Positions 32,883 through 44,514 of a stretch of DNA of 64,000 nucleotides are shown in pieces. The notes under the pieces are model-generated. The model made no database searches. It saw nothing but the letters and a program-made list of their open reading frames with translations, and was not told the origin of the DNA. A program made the position numbers and the translations under genes. The DNA is taken from contig NZ_FNDR01000007.1 in the NCBI RefSeq assembly GCF_900099805.1, forward strand, positions 124,001 to 188,000. The letters run 5' to 3'. Source of the DNA: Variovorax sp. OV700 (GTDB lineage Bacteria; Pseudomonadota; Gammaproteobacteria; Burkholderiales; Burkholderiaceae_C). The first letter of the stretch is position 1. The number at the start of each line of letters is the position of its first letter.

Positions 32883-34684
32883 GCTGCTTCCTCCACCTTG
32901 AAGCGCGCACCGTTGGCGGCGGCCTTGAATGGGTCGTGGCCGACGCGGCGCAGGGTGTCGATGAAGGTTTCGCCGCCTTCGCGGGTGTCGCGATACGTGG
33001 TGAGTACGGCCTCGATCACGCCCGGCACTTCGGCAGCCGAGAACGAGGGGCCGACCGCCTTGCCCGCTTGCGGGGTGCCGCTGAGTGCGGAGCCGTCGGA
33101 GCCGCCCAGCGACACCTGGTACCACTCCTTGCCGTCCTTGTCGACGCCGAGGATGCCGATGTGGCCGCTGTGATGGTGGCCGCACGAATTGATGCAGCCG
33201 CTGATGTGCAGGTCGATCTCGCCCAGGTCGTCGAGCTCGTCGAGGTCCTGGTAGCGCTCGGTGATCGCTTCGGCAATCGGAATGGAACGTGCGTTCGCCA
33301 GCGAGCAGAAATCGCCGCCGGGGCAGGCGATCATGTCGGTCAGCAGATGCACGTTGGCGCTGGCAAAGCCGGCGGCGCGGGCGGCAAGCCACAGCGCATG
33401 CAGGTCTTCAGCATGCACCCAGGGCAGCACGATGTTCTGGTCGTGCGTGACGCGGGCTTCGCCGGCCGAGAAGCGGTCGGCCAGCACGGCGAGCGTGTCG
33501 AGCTGGTCGGCCGAGGCATCGCCGGGTGCCTGCTTCAGGCGCTTGAACGACAACGTGACAGCGCGCAGCGCGGGGTTCTTGTGTGGGGCCACGTTGCGGG
33601 CCAGCCAGCGGGCGAACTGCACGTCGTCCGCGGCGTGGGTGCGCAGCTCGGCGTCAGTCTTCTCGGCGCTTTGCAGCACGCGGGTGGCGAGCGTCGGGGG
33701 CACGAAGGAGGCGGCCACGCGGTCGTACTCTTCCTGCGTGATGGTGTGCGGTGCGCCGTCGTGCTCGAGGATCTGCTTGTACTCGGCCTCGACGTCGTCG
33801 ATGTAGCGCTGGCCTTCGGCCTTCACCAGGATCTTGATGCGCGCCTTGTAGATGTTGTCGCGGCGGCCATAGCGGTTGTAGACCCGGATCACCGCTTCGA
33901 GGTAATTCATGATCTGCTGCCAGGGCAGGAACTCGCGCAGCACGGTGCCGATGATGGGCGTGCGGCCCATGCCGCCGCCCACCTGCACGCGGAAGCCCAC
34001 ATCGCCAGGGGCGATGTTTTGTGATGCATCGCCGGCCTCGTGTTTCACCACGTGCAGGCCCACGTCGTGCCAGCCGGTGGCGGCCCGGTCTTCGGTGGCG
34101 CCGGTGATGGCGATCTTGAACTTGCGCGGCAAAAAGGCGAATTCAGGGTGCAGCGTGCTCCACTGGCGCATGATTTCCGCGAAGGGGCGCGGATCGGCGA
34201 TCTCGTCGATCGCGATGCCGGCGCGCTCGTCGCTCGTGATGTTGCGAATGCAATTGCCGCTGGTCTGGATGCCGTGCATGTCGACTGAAGCCAGGAGGTC
34301 CATCACGTCGGCCGACTTGGAAAGCGGAATCCAGTTGTACTGGACGTTCTGGCGCGTCGAGAAGTGGGCGTAGTGCGTGGGCAGCTTGTGGGTGCCGAGC
34401 AGGCCCTGGGTTTCTAGCGCCTTCTTGTAGACCTCGGCCTCGGGCTCGTCGTACTCGCGGGCAATGCGCGCCAGCACGCGCAGCTGGCGGCTCGAAAGCT
34501 CGCCATAGGGCACGGCCACGCGCAGCATCGGTGCGTAGCGCTGCACGTACCAGCCGTTTTGCAGGCGCAGGGGGCGGAACTCGTCTTCGTGGAGACGGCC
34601 TTTTTGCCAGCGCTCGAGCTGGTCCCGGAACTGGGCAGCCCGTTGATGGACGAACTGGCGATCGAATTCTGTGTATTGGTACAT
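32879..34684 (-). CDS. cysI: Sulfite reductase hemoprotein (nitrite/sulfite reductase family)
   Basis: CysI reduces sulfite to sulfide with six electrons using siroheme coupled to a 4Fe-4S cluster. The 601-residue protein has THYAHFSTRQNVQYNWI, QTSGNCIRNITSD, the cluster motifs MIACPGGDFCSLANARS and GCINSCGHHHSGHIG, and two ferredoxin-like repeats. It is somewhat longer than E. coli CysI (about 570). A partner flavoprotein CysJ is not in the window, so electrons may come from ferredoxin. It leads the minus-strand cysI-DUF934-cysH-cysD-cysN operon. Confidence 0.93.
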   Translation of the reverse strand: MYQYTEFDRQFVHQRAAQFRDQLERWQKGRLHEDEFRPLRLQNGWYVQRYAPMLRVAVPYGELSSRQLRVLARIAREYDEPEAEVYKKALETQGLLGTHKLPTHYAHFSTRQNVQYNWIPLSKSADVMDLLASVDMHGIQTSGNCIRNITSDERAGIAIDEIADPRPFAEIMRQWSTLHPEFAFLPRKFKIAITGATEDRAATGWHDVGLHVVKHEAGDASQNIAPGDVGFRVQVGGGMGRTPIIGTVLREFLPWQQIMNYLEAVIRVYNRYGRRDNIYKARIKILVKAEGQRYIDDVEAEYKQILEHDGAPHTITQEEYDRVAASFVPPTLATRVLQSAEKTDAELRTHAADDVQFARWLARNVAPHKNPALRAVTLSFKRLKQAPGDASADQLDTLAVLADRFSAGEARVTHDQNIVLPWVHAEDLHALWLAARAAGFASANVHLLTDMIACPGGDFCSLANARSIPIAEAITERYQDLDELDDLGEIDLHISGCINSCGHHHSGHIGILGVDKDGKEWYQVSLGGSDGSALSGTPQAGKAVGPSFSAAEVPGVIEAVLTTYRDTREGGETFIDTLRRVGHDPFKAAANGARFKVEEAA

Positions 34685-34805
34685 CGTGCGTGTGTCTTGA
34701 AGAAGTGCGGTGCCGCACGTACAACGGGGCGCCCCAGCAAGAAGCCGAGATTCTGAAAGCTGGCCTTATGGAAGCAAACTATTTTTTGGTTCGCGCTTTA
34801 TGCGG

Positions 34806-34867
34806 ATAAGCTTATTCTCCAGCGCCCATGCGGGTTTCCGGGCGGTTGAATGCTTATTCTGGATAAG
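34806..34867. promoter_or_regulatory. ATAAG/CTTAT palindromes upstream of cysI, candidate CysB-type sites
   Basis: Two related palindromes lie 120-185 bases before cysI: ATAAGCTTAT (34806-34815) and CTTAT-TCTGG-ATAAG (34853-34867). LysR-type regulators such as CysB bind TTAT/ATAA-rich dyads upstream of sulfate-assimilation operons. The match is by pattern only. Confidence 0.4.
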
Positions 34868-34922
34868 GCGAGAGTGCTCTCACAAGACCAAGGATAACGC
34901 CCGCGGGAGTTCCGCGTTTGTC

Positions 34923-35004
34923 CACTCTCTGCTTGGGGAGAGGGCAATTGCGCAAGGTTTACTGTTGCCGGCCCTCACGCCAGCCCTCTCCCGGAGGGAG
35001 AGGG
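34923..35004. repeat. G/C-rich intergenic palindrome between cysI and dppA
   Basis: CCCTCTCCC (34984-34992) and GGGAGAGGG (34996-35004) form a perfect 9-bp hairpin just past the dppA stop. GGGGAGAGGG at 34935-34944 is a third related arm. It resembles the palindrome at 14721-14823 and may end the long peptide-operon transcript, although it lacks a T run. Confidence 0.6.
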
Positions 35005-35014
35005 AGTAATACTT

Positions 35015-35833
35015 TTAGCGCAGCATCGACGACATTGCTGAACAGCAGTTCAGCATGCGCACCGCGGCCTCCACCGTGTTCGCAGTGAAGCGCAAGGTCA
35101 CGCCGTCGACGCGCTCGAAGGCTGGCCACTGGCAGAACAGATCGGCCATGGCCGGCGACTGGGTGCGCAGCGTGACCATCTGCGGGCCCTTGAAGACCAG
35201 CGGGCTTGCGTTGGCGCGCCCGGCCAGCGCCTCCGCCACGCCGGCCCGGATTGCCTCGCGCGAGTGCTCGGGCGACAGCGACACGCCGCTGTTGAACCCC
35301 GTGGCGCGCTTGGTCTCGACAAAGGTCGCATGCGGAAAGAGCGGCCGGTTCTCGGCGATGAACACGTCGTCCCCACTGGCCATGACCACCGGCGCGCCGT
35401 ACTCGCCGGCCAGCGCGCCATAGAGCCCGGCCTCGCCCAGCTCCTGGTCGCCGAGCCAGATGCCTGCAAAGGCAAAGCTGTTGATGGTGTGCGCCAGGAT
35501 GCCGCGCCCCTGCGCACGCGAGTGGTAGCCGACCATGCAGACCGCGTCCACGCCTTCCTCGACGCCGGCCACCATGCTCAGGTAGCGCGGCTTGCCCTGC
35601 ACCACGCGTGCACGCGCATCGAGCACGTCGGGCGGCATGTTGCGAAAGCCGCCGTGTGAGTCGTTGACCAACACCTCCACGGCGCCGGCATCGAAGGCGC
35701 CCGCAATGGCTGCATTGGCCTCCTGCGCCATCAGTAGCCGGGCGCGCTCGAACTCGGGGTTGCCGGAGCGAACCTGCTCCGAGTGGTAAACGCCGGCTAC
35801 GCCTTCGATGTCGGTGGAGATCAGGACTTTCAT
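35015..35833 (-). CDS. dppA: M55-family D-aminopeptidase DppA
   Basis: DppA is a zinc peptidase that removes N-terminal D-amino acids (D-Ala or D-Ser peptides in Bacillus). The 272-residue protein begins MKVLISTDIEGVAGV, whose Asp and Glu are zinc ligands, and has VNDSHGGFRNM and HTINSFAFAGIWL. Length and motifs are standard. Its ATG overlaps the dmpA stop by 4 bases. As last gene of the RpiR-IaaA-GsiABCD-DmpA-DppA operon, it should act on imported peptides in the cytoplasm. Confidence 0.92.
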   Translation of the reverse strand: MKVLISTDIEGVAGVYHSEQVRSGNPEFERARLLMAQEANAAIAGAFDAGAVEVLVNDSHGGFRNMPPDVLDARARVVQGKPRYLSMVAGVEEGVDAVCMVGYHSRAQGRGILAHTINSFAFAGIWLGDQELGEAGLYGALAGEYGAPVVMASGDDVFIAENRPLFPHATFVETKRATGFNSGVSLSPEHSREAIRAGVAEALAGRANASPLVFKGPQMVTLRTQSPAMADLFCQWPAFERVDGVTLRFTANTVEAAVRMLNCCSAMSSMLR

Positions 35834-36909
35834 GGGGCGTGTGGCGGTGCGAGAGAAGAAAGTACGGAGGAGGGCAGCAGCTCGGCCAGCGTCGGCCGGT
35901 GGTTGCCGTCGCGCCCGGTCACGGCCGTGGCGTGCCACAGCGCATGAAGAATAGCCTGCTCGGTGCTGTCGGCCGCGGCCTGGAACAGGCCGTCGAGCAG
36001 GCTCTCGTGCACCAGCGCAATGGCCGGCATCGGGCGTTCGGCGCGGTCGGGCACCGTGCAGGCGGTCGAGAAGGCCAGCACGATGTCCCCGCTGCCATGG
36101 CCGAAGACCGAGCCCGTACGCGCCAGGCCGGCGCCCGCGCGCAAGGCCAGCCGGCGCAGTTGGCGTGCGTCCAGCGGCGCGTCGGTGGCGACCACGATGA
36201 TGATCGAGCCTTTTTCGGGCTCCCTCGATGTCCGGCTGCCTTCTGCGGCCAGCCTGGACACCAGTTGCTGGCCGGCCGCCTGGCCAGCCAGCACCAATTG
36301 CGATGGGCGGCCGTAGTTGGCCAGCACCAGCGTGCCGACCGTGTGCACGCCGCCATCCTGCGCGGACACCCGACGCGAGGCGCTGCCGATGCCGCCCTTG
36401 AGCTGGAAGCACGACATGCCGCGCCCGGCCCCCACGGAGCCTTGTGCAAAGTCGCTGCCGGCGTCTTCGAGCGCATGCAGGTAGTCGGCCTCGCTCACGG
36501 CCAGGCGCTGGATGTCGTTGAGAAAACCGTCGTTGCACTCGAACACCAGCGGATTGACCGTGGGCAGCGACCGGCCGCTCTCGGGGTTGGCGGCCACGCA
36601 ATGGCGGATCTGCGCAGTTGCCACCGCCCCCACCGAGTAGGTGTTGGTGAGCGCGATTGGCGTCTCGAGCACGCCGAGCTCGGCCATCTGCACCAGCCCC
36701 ACGCTCTTGCCGAAGCCGTTGAGCACCACCGCGGCGGCCGGCACCTTGTCGCGGAACGGGTCGCCGGCATGGGGCCGGATCACCGTCACACCGGTTTGCA
36801 CGGGGCCGTCATCAAGCGTCCGGTGGCCCACCGTCACGCCTTCCACGTCGGTGATTGCGTTGCGCGGACCCTGGAGCAGGTTCCCGATGCAGGGGGGATT
36901 CGATGCCAT
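35830..36909 (-). CDS. dmpA: P1/DmpA-family aminopeptidase (L-aminopeptidase / D-esterase, beta-aminopeptidase type)
   Basis: Members self-cleave at a Gly-Ser bond to expose an N-terminal serine nucleophile and release N-terminal L-, D- or beta-amino acids. The 359-residue precursor shows NAITDVEGVTVGH, TVIRPHAGDPF, NGFGKSVGL, GSVGAGRGM and the processing site GHGSGDIVLAF. No signal peptide is present. It lies 21 bases after the permease gene gsiD and overlaps dppA, so both peptidases are tied to peptide import. Confidence 0.92.
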   Translation of the reverse strand: MASNPPCIGNLLQGPRNAITDVEGVTVGHRTLDDGPVQTGVTVIRPHAGDPFRDKVPAAAVVLNGFGKSVGLVQMAELGVLETPIALTNTYSVGAVATAQIRHCVAANPESGRSLPTVNPLVFECNDGFLNDIQRLAVSEADYLHALEDAGSDFAQGSVGAGRGMSCFQLKGGIGSASRRVSAQDGGVHTVGTLVLANYGRPSQLVLAGQAAGQQLVSRLAAEGSRTSREPEKGSIIIVVATDAPLDARQLRRLALRAGAGLARTGSVFGHGSGDIVLAFSTACTVPDRAERPMPAIALVHESLLDGLFQAAADSTEQAILHALWHATAVTGRDGNHRPTLAELLPSSVLSSLAPPHAP

Positions 36910-36930
36910 GAATGAAGAAAGAAATGCAGG

Positions 36931-37860
36931 CTACTCGCGGTCGATCTTCGGGTCGAGTGCGTCGCGCAGCGCATCGCCCAGCAGGTTGAAGGCCAGCACC
37001 GTGAAGAAGATGGCCAGGCTGGGGAACAGCGCCACGTGCGGCGAGGTGACCATGTCGGCGCGTGCTTCGCTGAGCATCGCGCCCCATTCGGGCGTCGGCG
37101 GCTGCGCACCCATGCCCAGGAACGAAAGGCTGGCCGCCGTGATGATCGAGGTGCCCACACGCATCGAAAAATACACGACGATCGACGAGATCGTGCCCGG
37201 CAGGATGTGCCGCACGATGATGGTCCAGTCCGACGCGCCGATGCTGCGCTCCGCCTCGATGTAGGTCTGCTGCTTCAGCACCAGCGTGTTGCCGCGCACC
37301 AGGCGCGCGAAGGCGGGCACGCTGAACACCGACACCGCCACCACCACGTTGGTCATGCTGCTGCCCAGGATGGCGACCACGCCCAGCGCCAGCAGGATGC
37401 CGGGGAAGGCGAACAGCACGTCGGAGATTCGCATCACGATGCGGTCCCACCAGCCTTCGTAGTAGCCCGCGAGCAGGCCGAAGGCCGTGCCGATGAAGCC
37501 GCCCACCAGCACCGAAAGAAAGCCGGCCATCAGCGAAATGCGCGCGCCCATCAGGATGCGGCTGAAGATGTCCCGGCCCAGCGGATCGACACCGAACCAA
37601 TGCGTGGCCGAGGGCCCGGTGTTCAGCATGTCGTAGTCGAAAAAGTTCTCGGCGTCGAAGGGCACGATCCACGGCGCGAACACCGCAACGAAGACCAGCA
37701 GCAGCACGAAGAGCGCGGCCACGATGCCCACCGGCTGCTTCTTGAAGCGGCGCCAGCATTCGCCCCAGGGCGTGCGGACCTTGCCCGCGGTCTGCACCAC
37801 GGCCACGGGGGAAAGCGAAACGATGGATTCGGCGGCAGACAGGCCGGAAGCTTGCGTCAT
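36931..37860 (-). CDS. gsiD: Peptide ABC transporter permease, GsiD type
   Basis: The 309-residue inner-membrane protein has an N-terminal OppC-type segment ([20 protein letters not shown]), [20 protein letters not shown] and the EAA loop region [21 protein letters not shown], with about six membrane spans. It pairs with the GsiC-type permease 10 bases upstream. I chose the ATG that gives the family-standard N-terminus. In E. coli the same gene order iaaA-gsiABCD imports glutathione. Confidence 0.88.
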   Translation of the reverse strand: MTQASGLSAAESIVSLSPVAVVQTAGKVRTPWGECWRRFKKQPVGIVAALFVLLLVFVAVFAPWIVPFDAENFFDYDMLNTGPSATHWFGVDPLGRDIFSRILMGARISLMAGFLSVLVGGFIGTAFGLLAGYYEGWWDRIVMRISDVLFAFPGILLALGVVAILGSSMTNVVVAVSVFSVPAFARLVRGNTLVLKQQTYIEAERSIGASDWTIIVRHILPGTISSIVVYFSMRVGTSIITAASLSFLGMGAQPPTPEWGAMLSEARADMVTSPHVALFPSLAIFFTVLAFNLLGDALRDALDPKIDRE

Positions 37861-37870
37861 GGCTGCTTGC

Positions 37871-38791
37871 TCACTTGTAGCGGATGGTGGGGTTGATGTA
37901 GCCGTACAGCACATCCACCACCAGGTTGATCAGGATGAATTCGAGCGAGAACAGCAGCACCAGCGTCTGGATGACGGGGTAGTCGCGCATCTGCACGGCG
38001 TCGACCAAGAGGCGGCCCAGGCCGGGCCAGTTGAAGACCGCCTCGACCAGGATCGAGCCGCCCAGCAAGAATCCGAACTGCAGGCCCATCATGGTGACGA
38101 CCGGGATCAGCGCGTTGCGCAGGCAGTGCTTGATGATGACGGTGCGCTCCCGCACGCCCTTGGCGCGTGCGGTGCGAACAAAATCTTCCTGGATCACCTC
38201 GACGAACGATGCGCGCGTGAAGCGTGCCATCACGGCCGCCACGGCGGCGCCCAGCGTGATCGAGGGCAGGATGTAGTGCTTCCAGGTGGCGGCGCCCACG
38301 GTGGGCAGCCAGCCGAGCTGGACCGAAAAGATCTGCATCAGCAGCATGCCGAGTGCAAATGCGGGAAAGGAGATGCCCGACACCGCCAGCGTCATGCCGA
38401 GGCGGTCGGGCCATTGGTTGCGGAACACCGCGGAGACGATGCCGATGCCCATGCCGAAAAACACAGCCCAGACCATGCTGGTGATGGTCAGCATCACCGT
38501 GGGGAAAAAGCGCTCGCCGATCTCCGTCGACACCGGCCGCCGCGTACGGATAGAGGTGCCGAAGTCGCCTTGCAGCATGTGGGTGAAAAAGCTCACGAAC
38601 TGCTGCGGCAGCGGCTTGTCCAGGCCCAGCTCGTGGCGAACCATGGCCACCGTCTGCTCGTCGGCCTCCTGGCCGGCGGCAAGGCGCGCCGGATCGCCGG
38701 GCAGCATGTGGACGAACAGGAACACCAGCACTGCCACGATGAGCAGTGTCGGGATCAGGCCCAACAGTCGTTTGAGAAAGTAATTCAGCAT
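37871..38791 (-). CDS. gsiC: Peptide ABC transporter permease, GsiC type
   Basis: The 306-residue membrane protein begins [20 protein letters not shown] and has the DppB/OppB hallmarks [41 protein letters not shown] (EAA loop) and [13 protein letters not shown]. Six spans are visible. It is separated from the upstream binding-protein gene by 136 bases containing strong hairpins, which may lower permease expression relative to the binding protein. Confidence 0.9.
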   Translation of the reverse strand: MLNYFLKRLLGLIPTLLIVAVLVFLFVHMLPGDPARLAAGQEADEQTVAMVRHELGLDKPLPQQFVSFFTHMLQGDFGTSIRTRRPVSTEIGERFFPTVMLTITSMVWAVFFGMGIGIVSAVFRNQWPDRLGMTLAVSGISFPAFALGMLLMQIFSVQLGWLPTVGAATWKHYILPSITLGAAVAAVMARFTRASFVEVIQEDFVRTARAKGVRERTVIIKHCLRNALIPVVTMMGLQFGFLLGGSILVEAVFNWPGLGRLLVDAVQMRDYPVIQTLVLLFSLEFILINLVVDVLYGYINPTIRYK

Positions 38792-38836
38792 GGCATACAG
38801 GCGGTAAGGCTCTCGGGGGCCTTCTGGGATCCTTTC

Positions 38837-38926
38837 GGGGGACACCGCGGAACCGGCTTTGCCGGGCCGCTGGTGTCGCCCCTCGAGGGGGAGGCGGCTA
38901 CACGAAGTGAGCCGCTTCGGGGGTGG
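38837..38926. repeat. Hairpin-forming intergenic repeat between gsiB and gsiC
   Basis: GGGGACACCGCGG (38837-38850) pairs with CCGCTGGTGTCGCCCC (38867-38882). A second stem GGCGGCT / AGCCGC follows. The sequence type recurs in Comamonadaceae intergenic regions. Placed inside the operon after the binding-protein gene, it could protect the gsiB message or cause partial termination. Confidence 0.6.
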
Positions 38927-38927
38927 G

Positions 38928-40478
38928 TCAGTTCACAGCGATCGCGTCGATGTTGATGTTGCCGTCAGGCATCACGTACACACCCGACAGGCGCTTGGAA
39001 TGCGCCGACAGGTTCTGCTCGGTCACCAGCGGCACGCGTGGCAGGTCCTTGCGGATCTCTTCCTGCGCGGTCTTGTAGAGCGCGGCCTTTTCCTTGTCGT
39101 CCACGGTGACCAATGCCTTGGCCAGCGCGTTGTCCACCACTTCGCTCTTGTAGAACGACATGTTGTTCAGCTTCGGCGCCCAGGCTTCGGAGGCGAACAG
39201 CGGGCGCAGGCCCCAGTCGGCTTCGCCGGTCGACGACGACCAGCCCGTGTAGTACATGCGGACCTTCGCGGTCTTGGGGTCGGGCCAGGCATCGACCTGC
39301 TCGGTGCGCTGGCCCACTTCTAGCGCCTGCACCTGCAGCTTGATGCCGATCTGTGCGAGCTGCTGCTGCACGAACTGGATGGTCTTCTGGCTGGTGGTGT
39401 TGTTGTAGGCGCTCCACAGCACCGACTCGAAGCCGTCGGGGTAGCCCGCTTCCTTCATCAGTTCCTTGGCCTTTTTCAGGTCATAGGGAATGGGCGCCAT
39501 CTTCTCGGCGTACTTCACGCCCTGCGGCACCACGCCCTGCGCCGGGAAGGCATAGCCGCCGAACGCGACCTTGGCCAGCGCCTCCTTGTTGATGGCATAG
39601 CCGATGGCTTCGCGCACCTTCGGGTTGTCGTAGGGCTTCTGCAGCATGTTGAAAGCCAGGAAGCGCGTGATGATCGAAGGAATGGCCACCACTTCGAGCT
39701 TGTCGCTCTTCTTCAGCAGCTCGGCTTGCTCGTAGGGAATCGGAAATGCGAAATCGGCTTCGCCGGTCTGCAGCATGGCGGCGCGCGTGTTGTTCTCGAG
39801 CACCGGCTTCCACTGGAGGTTGTCGATCTTCGGATAGCCCTTCTTCCAGTAGCCGTCGAACTTCTTGGCCTTGACCGCTTCGGTCTGCTTCCACTCGACG
39901 AACTCGAAGGGGCCGGTACCCACAGGGTGGAAGGCGATGTCCTTGTTGCCCCACTTCTTCAGCGCGGTGGGCGAAATCATCGCGGCCGAGGCGTGCGCCA
40001 GCGAGTTGATGAAGGGGCCGAAGGGCTCCTTCAGCGTGATGCGCACGGTGGTGGGGTTGAGTGCCTCGACCTTGCCCACGCGGTTGAACTGGTTGTAGCG
40101 CAGCAGCTTGTTTTCCTGGTTCAGCACACGGTCGAGCGTGAACTTGACGGCTTCGGCGTTGAAGTCGGTGCCGTCATGGAACTTGACGCCCTGGCGCAGC
40201 TTGATGGTGTAGACCAGGCCGTCCTTCGACACCTCGTAGCCTTCGGCCAGAACGTTCTGCACCTTCAGGTCCTTGTCGAACTGGAACAGGCCTTCATAGA
40301 AGGTCTTGGTCACGGCCGTGGTGATGGTCGTGTTGGTGTTGTACGGGTCGAGTGTTTCGGGCTGGTAGCCAATCGACAGCACGGCGTCTTTCGCGGCCAT
40401 TGCCGTGCCGGTCATCGCCAGAGCGGCCAGGCCCAGCAGTGCCGATGCCCATCGCAGGGAGGAGGAAGATTGCTTCAT
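38928..40478 (-). CDS. gsiB: Peptide-binding protein of the ABC importer, GsiB type
   Basis: The 516-residue SBP_bac_5 protein has a Sec signal ([16 protein letters not shown]), then [37 protein letters not shown] and [13 protein letters not shown]. It captures peptides in the periplasm for GsiCD. Closest in pattern are glutathione-binding GsiB proteins, but specificity for glutathione cannot be read from the sequence. The peptidases encoded next to it suggest broader or non-canonical peptides. Confidence 0.9.
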   Translation of the reverse strand: MKQSSSSLRWASALLGLAALAMTGTAMAAKDAVLSIGYQPETLDPYNTNTTITTAVTKTFYEGLFQFDKDLKVQNVLAEGYEVSKDGLVYTIKLRQGVKFHDGTDFNAEAVKFTLDRVLNQENKLLRYNQFNRVGKVEALNPTTVRITLKEPFGPFINSLAHASAAMISPTALKKWGNKDIAFHPVGTGPFEFVEWKQTEAVKAKKFDGYWKKGYPKIDNLQWKPVLENNTRAAMLQTGEADFAFPIPYEQAELLKKSDKLEVVAIPSIITRFLAFNMLQKPYDNPKVREAIGYAINKEALAKVAFGGYAFPAQGVVPQGVKYAEKMAPIPYDLKKAKELMKEAGYPDGFESVLWSAYNNTTSQKTIQFVQQQLAQIGIKLQVQALEVGQRTEQVDAWPDPKTAKVRMYYTGWSSSTGEADWGLRPLFASEAWAPKLNNMSFYKSEVVDNALAKALVTVDDKEKAALYKTAQEEIRKDLPRVPLVTEQNLSAHSKRLSGVYVMPDGNINIDAIAVN

Positions 40479-40545
40479 GGAAAGAACTCCGGTGGTTCGA
40501 GAAAAAAGCAGGAGGGCCTGCGGGTTGAAAAAATCGGTCGATCAA

Positions 40546-42423
<1,878 letters not shown>

Positions 42424-42446
42424 GGGAGTGCGAAGGAAGGAGGGCG

Positions 42447-43406
42447 TCAGGCGAAGATGGCCGTGACCGGCGATTCGTCGCCGCGCGCGTGGGCGCGGTA
42501 CATGCCTTCGGTGTTGAAGGCGAGGCTCAGGTTGCCGTGGCGGTCGACGGCAATCAGACCGCCGGTGCCGCCGATGGCCGGCAGCGACTGCTGCACGACG
42601 GCGTGCGTGGCCGCTTCGAGCGTGGCGCCGCCGTAGGCCATGCGGGCGCAAACGTCGTAGGCCGCTGCCACGCGGATGAACATTTCGCCGCTGCCGGTGC
42701 AAGAGACCGCGGCGGTGCGGTCGTCGGCATAGGTGCCGGCGCCGATCAGCGGCGAATCGCCGATGCGGCCGACTCGCTTGTTGGTCATGCCGCCCGTCGA
42801 AGTGGCCGCGGCGAGATGGCCCTGCATGTCCAGCGCTACGGCGCCCACGGTGCCGAGCTTCTTGTCTTCGTCGAGCGGCGTCGTCGTCATGGCCGCGCCT
42901 TCATGGTCGGTGACCACGCGGCCGGTGCCCCGCACGCGGTAGAGCTGCTGGCGGCGCGCCTCGGTGGAGAAATACGAAGGTTCGACCATCTCCAGCCCGT
43001 GCTCGCGCGCAAAGGCTTCGGCGCCGGGGCCGGCGAGCAGCACATGGGCGCCGTCTTCGAGCACGGCACGTGCGGCGCGCACCGGGCGGCGGATGTGGCA
43101 CACGCCGGCAATCGCGCCCGCGGCCAGGGTGGCACCGTCCATCACGGCGGCATCGAGCTCGTGCGTTTCCTCGTGCGTGAAAACCGAGCCGTGGCCCGCG
43201 TTGAAGAGCGGACAGTCTTCGAGCAGCTCGACCGCAAGGCAGGTGGCATCGAGTGCGGAAGCACCCTTCCGGAGCAGCGCCTGCGCGGCAAGCACGATGC
43301 TTCGCAAGGCATCGTGATAGGCCTGTGCCTGGGCCGCACCGGTCGTCGCGGCGCTGATGGTGCCGGCGCCGCCGTGAATGGCGATGACGGGCGTGACGTT
43401 CTTCAT
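42447..43406 (-). CDS. iaaA: Isoaspartyl peptidase / plant-type L-asparaginase
   Basis: IaaA cleaves beta-aspartyl dipeptides. The 319-residue Ntn-hydrolase precursor starts [12 protein letters not shown], has [20 protein letters not shown] and the autocleavage site [11 protein letters not shown], whose Thr becomes the N-terminal nucleophile. [20 protein letters not shown] is the conserved substrate region. Beta-Asp bonds arise from protein ageing and from cyanophycin dipeptides. Its ATG overlaps the stop of the regulator gene, as expected in one operon with the gsi importer. Confidence 0.94.
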   Translation of the reverse strand: MKNVTPVIAIHGGAGTISAATTGAAQAQAYHDALRSIVLAAQALLRKGASALDATCLAVELLEDCPLFNAGHGSVFTHEETHELDAAVMDGATLAAGAIAGVCHIRRPVRAARAVLEDGAHVLLAGPGAEAFAREHGLEMVEPSYFSTEARRQQLYRVRGTGRVVTDHEGAAMTTTPLDEDKKLGTVGAVALDMQGHLAAATSTGGMTNKRVGRIGDSPLIGAGTYADDRTAAVSCTGSGEMFIRVAAAYDVCARMAYGGATLEAATHAVVQQSLPAIGGTGGLIAVDRHGNLSLAFNTEGMYRAHARGDESPVTAIFA

Positions 43407-44368
43407 CGGGAAACTTTCTTCTTTTTCTTGCGGGCATCGGCCGTGGTGGCGGCGCCGGCGAGTTGTGTGGCGGCATCGGCCCGTGGCAGGCCTTGCGCGC
43501 CATGCAGCCAGGGCCGCACGGCCTGCAGGATGCGGCTCGCGGACTGCACCGCGCGCGGCGCGCGCAGCGCCACCGCGCTGGTCAGCGCCTCGATCAATGC
43601 AAGCACGCTGGTCTCGCAGTTCGGCCGGTAGTTGGTTTCAGTCTGGCAATAGAGCACCACGTCGGCCAGCGGCGCCAGTGGCGAACTCGGGCGGTCGGTC
43701 AGCGCCAGCACGGCGCAACCCTGTCCTTTGGCAATCTGGGCCAGCGCCACCGTGTCCGTGAGGTAGCGCGGAAAAGTCAGGCCGATGAACAGGTCCTGGG
43801 GCCCGGCGTGCATCAGCGTGCGCGCCGCATGCGTCACGCCGCTGACGCTGGAGAGCATCCGCACGTCAGTGCAGCTGCCGTCGAGCCCGTGCTGCAGCAG
43901 CCCCGCCAGCCACGCGCTCGCGCCGAAACCGGCAATGTAGACAGAGCGCGCCTTGCCGATGCGCTGCACCGCGGCTTCGCAGGCGGCGTAGTCGAGCGAC
44001 TGGCGCGTGGCTTCGATGTTGCGGCGGCTCTCGTCGAGCGCGGTGGCGAACACTTCGGCCACGGTGGTCGGATGCTCGAGGTTGCCGCGCAGGCGCTCAA
44101 CCGGCGCCACCAGCGATTCGAACCCGCGCACGAGCTCGGCGCGAAAGGTGGCGTAGCCGTCGAAATCGAGCGCCCGGGCAAAGCGGTTGGCCGTGGCGAC
44201 GGATACGCCGACGGCGGCTGCAAGCTCGTCGATGGGCAAGGTCGCAACCTGCAGCGGGTGCTCCAGCACGAAGTCCGCGACCTGGCGGTGCGACCGCGTC
44301 AGCCGCGGCAGGGCCTGCGCAATGCGCTGGGCCACGGTGGTGCCAGTGTTGTCGACGTTGGTGCTCAT
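43403..44368 (-). CDS. MurR/RpiR-family regulator of the peptide operon
   Basis: The 321-residue protein has an N-terminal RpiR helix-turn-helix (LAAAVGVSVATANRFARAL), then a SIS domain (RSVYIAGFGASAWLAGLL, DLFIGLTFPRYLTDTV) that usually senses a phosphosugar. A very basic tail ([10 protein letters not shown]) ends it. It heads the operon, so autoregulation is likely. A start at 44398 is possible but neither has a ribosome site; I prefer 44368. The effector is unknown; a SIS ligand in a peptide operon could be a muropeptide-related sugar. Confidence 0.88.
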   Translation of the reverse strand: MSTNVDNTGTTVAQRIAQALPRLTRSHRQVADFVLEHPLQVATLPIDELAAAVGVSVATANRFARALDFDGYATFRAELVRGFESLVAPVERLRGNLEHPTTVAEVFATALDESRRNIEATRQSLDYAACEAAVQRIGKARSVYIAGFGASAWLAGLLQHGLDGSCTDVRMLSSVSGVTHAARTLMHAGPQDLFIGLTFPRYLTDTVALAQIAKGQGCAVLALTDRPSSPLAPLADVVLYCQTETNYRPNCETSVLALIEALTSAVALRAPRAVQSASRILQAVRPWLHGAQGLPRADAATQLAGAATTADARKKKKKVSR

Positions 44369-44514
44369 GCGTGGGTTCGTGCACCCGAAACGGGGCATCT
44401 GATGAAAACGAGTTTACAAATATAAGACAAAAAAGAAAATTTTCTGTCATTTTTGATCGACGGAGCAAATTGCAGGCCAGCAATGGGCCGCGGTCGAACG
44501 CTTTGACGATCCTG

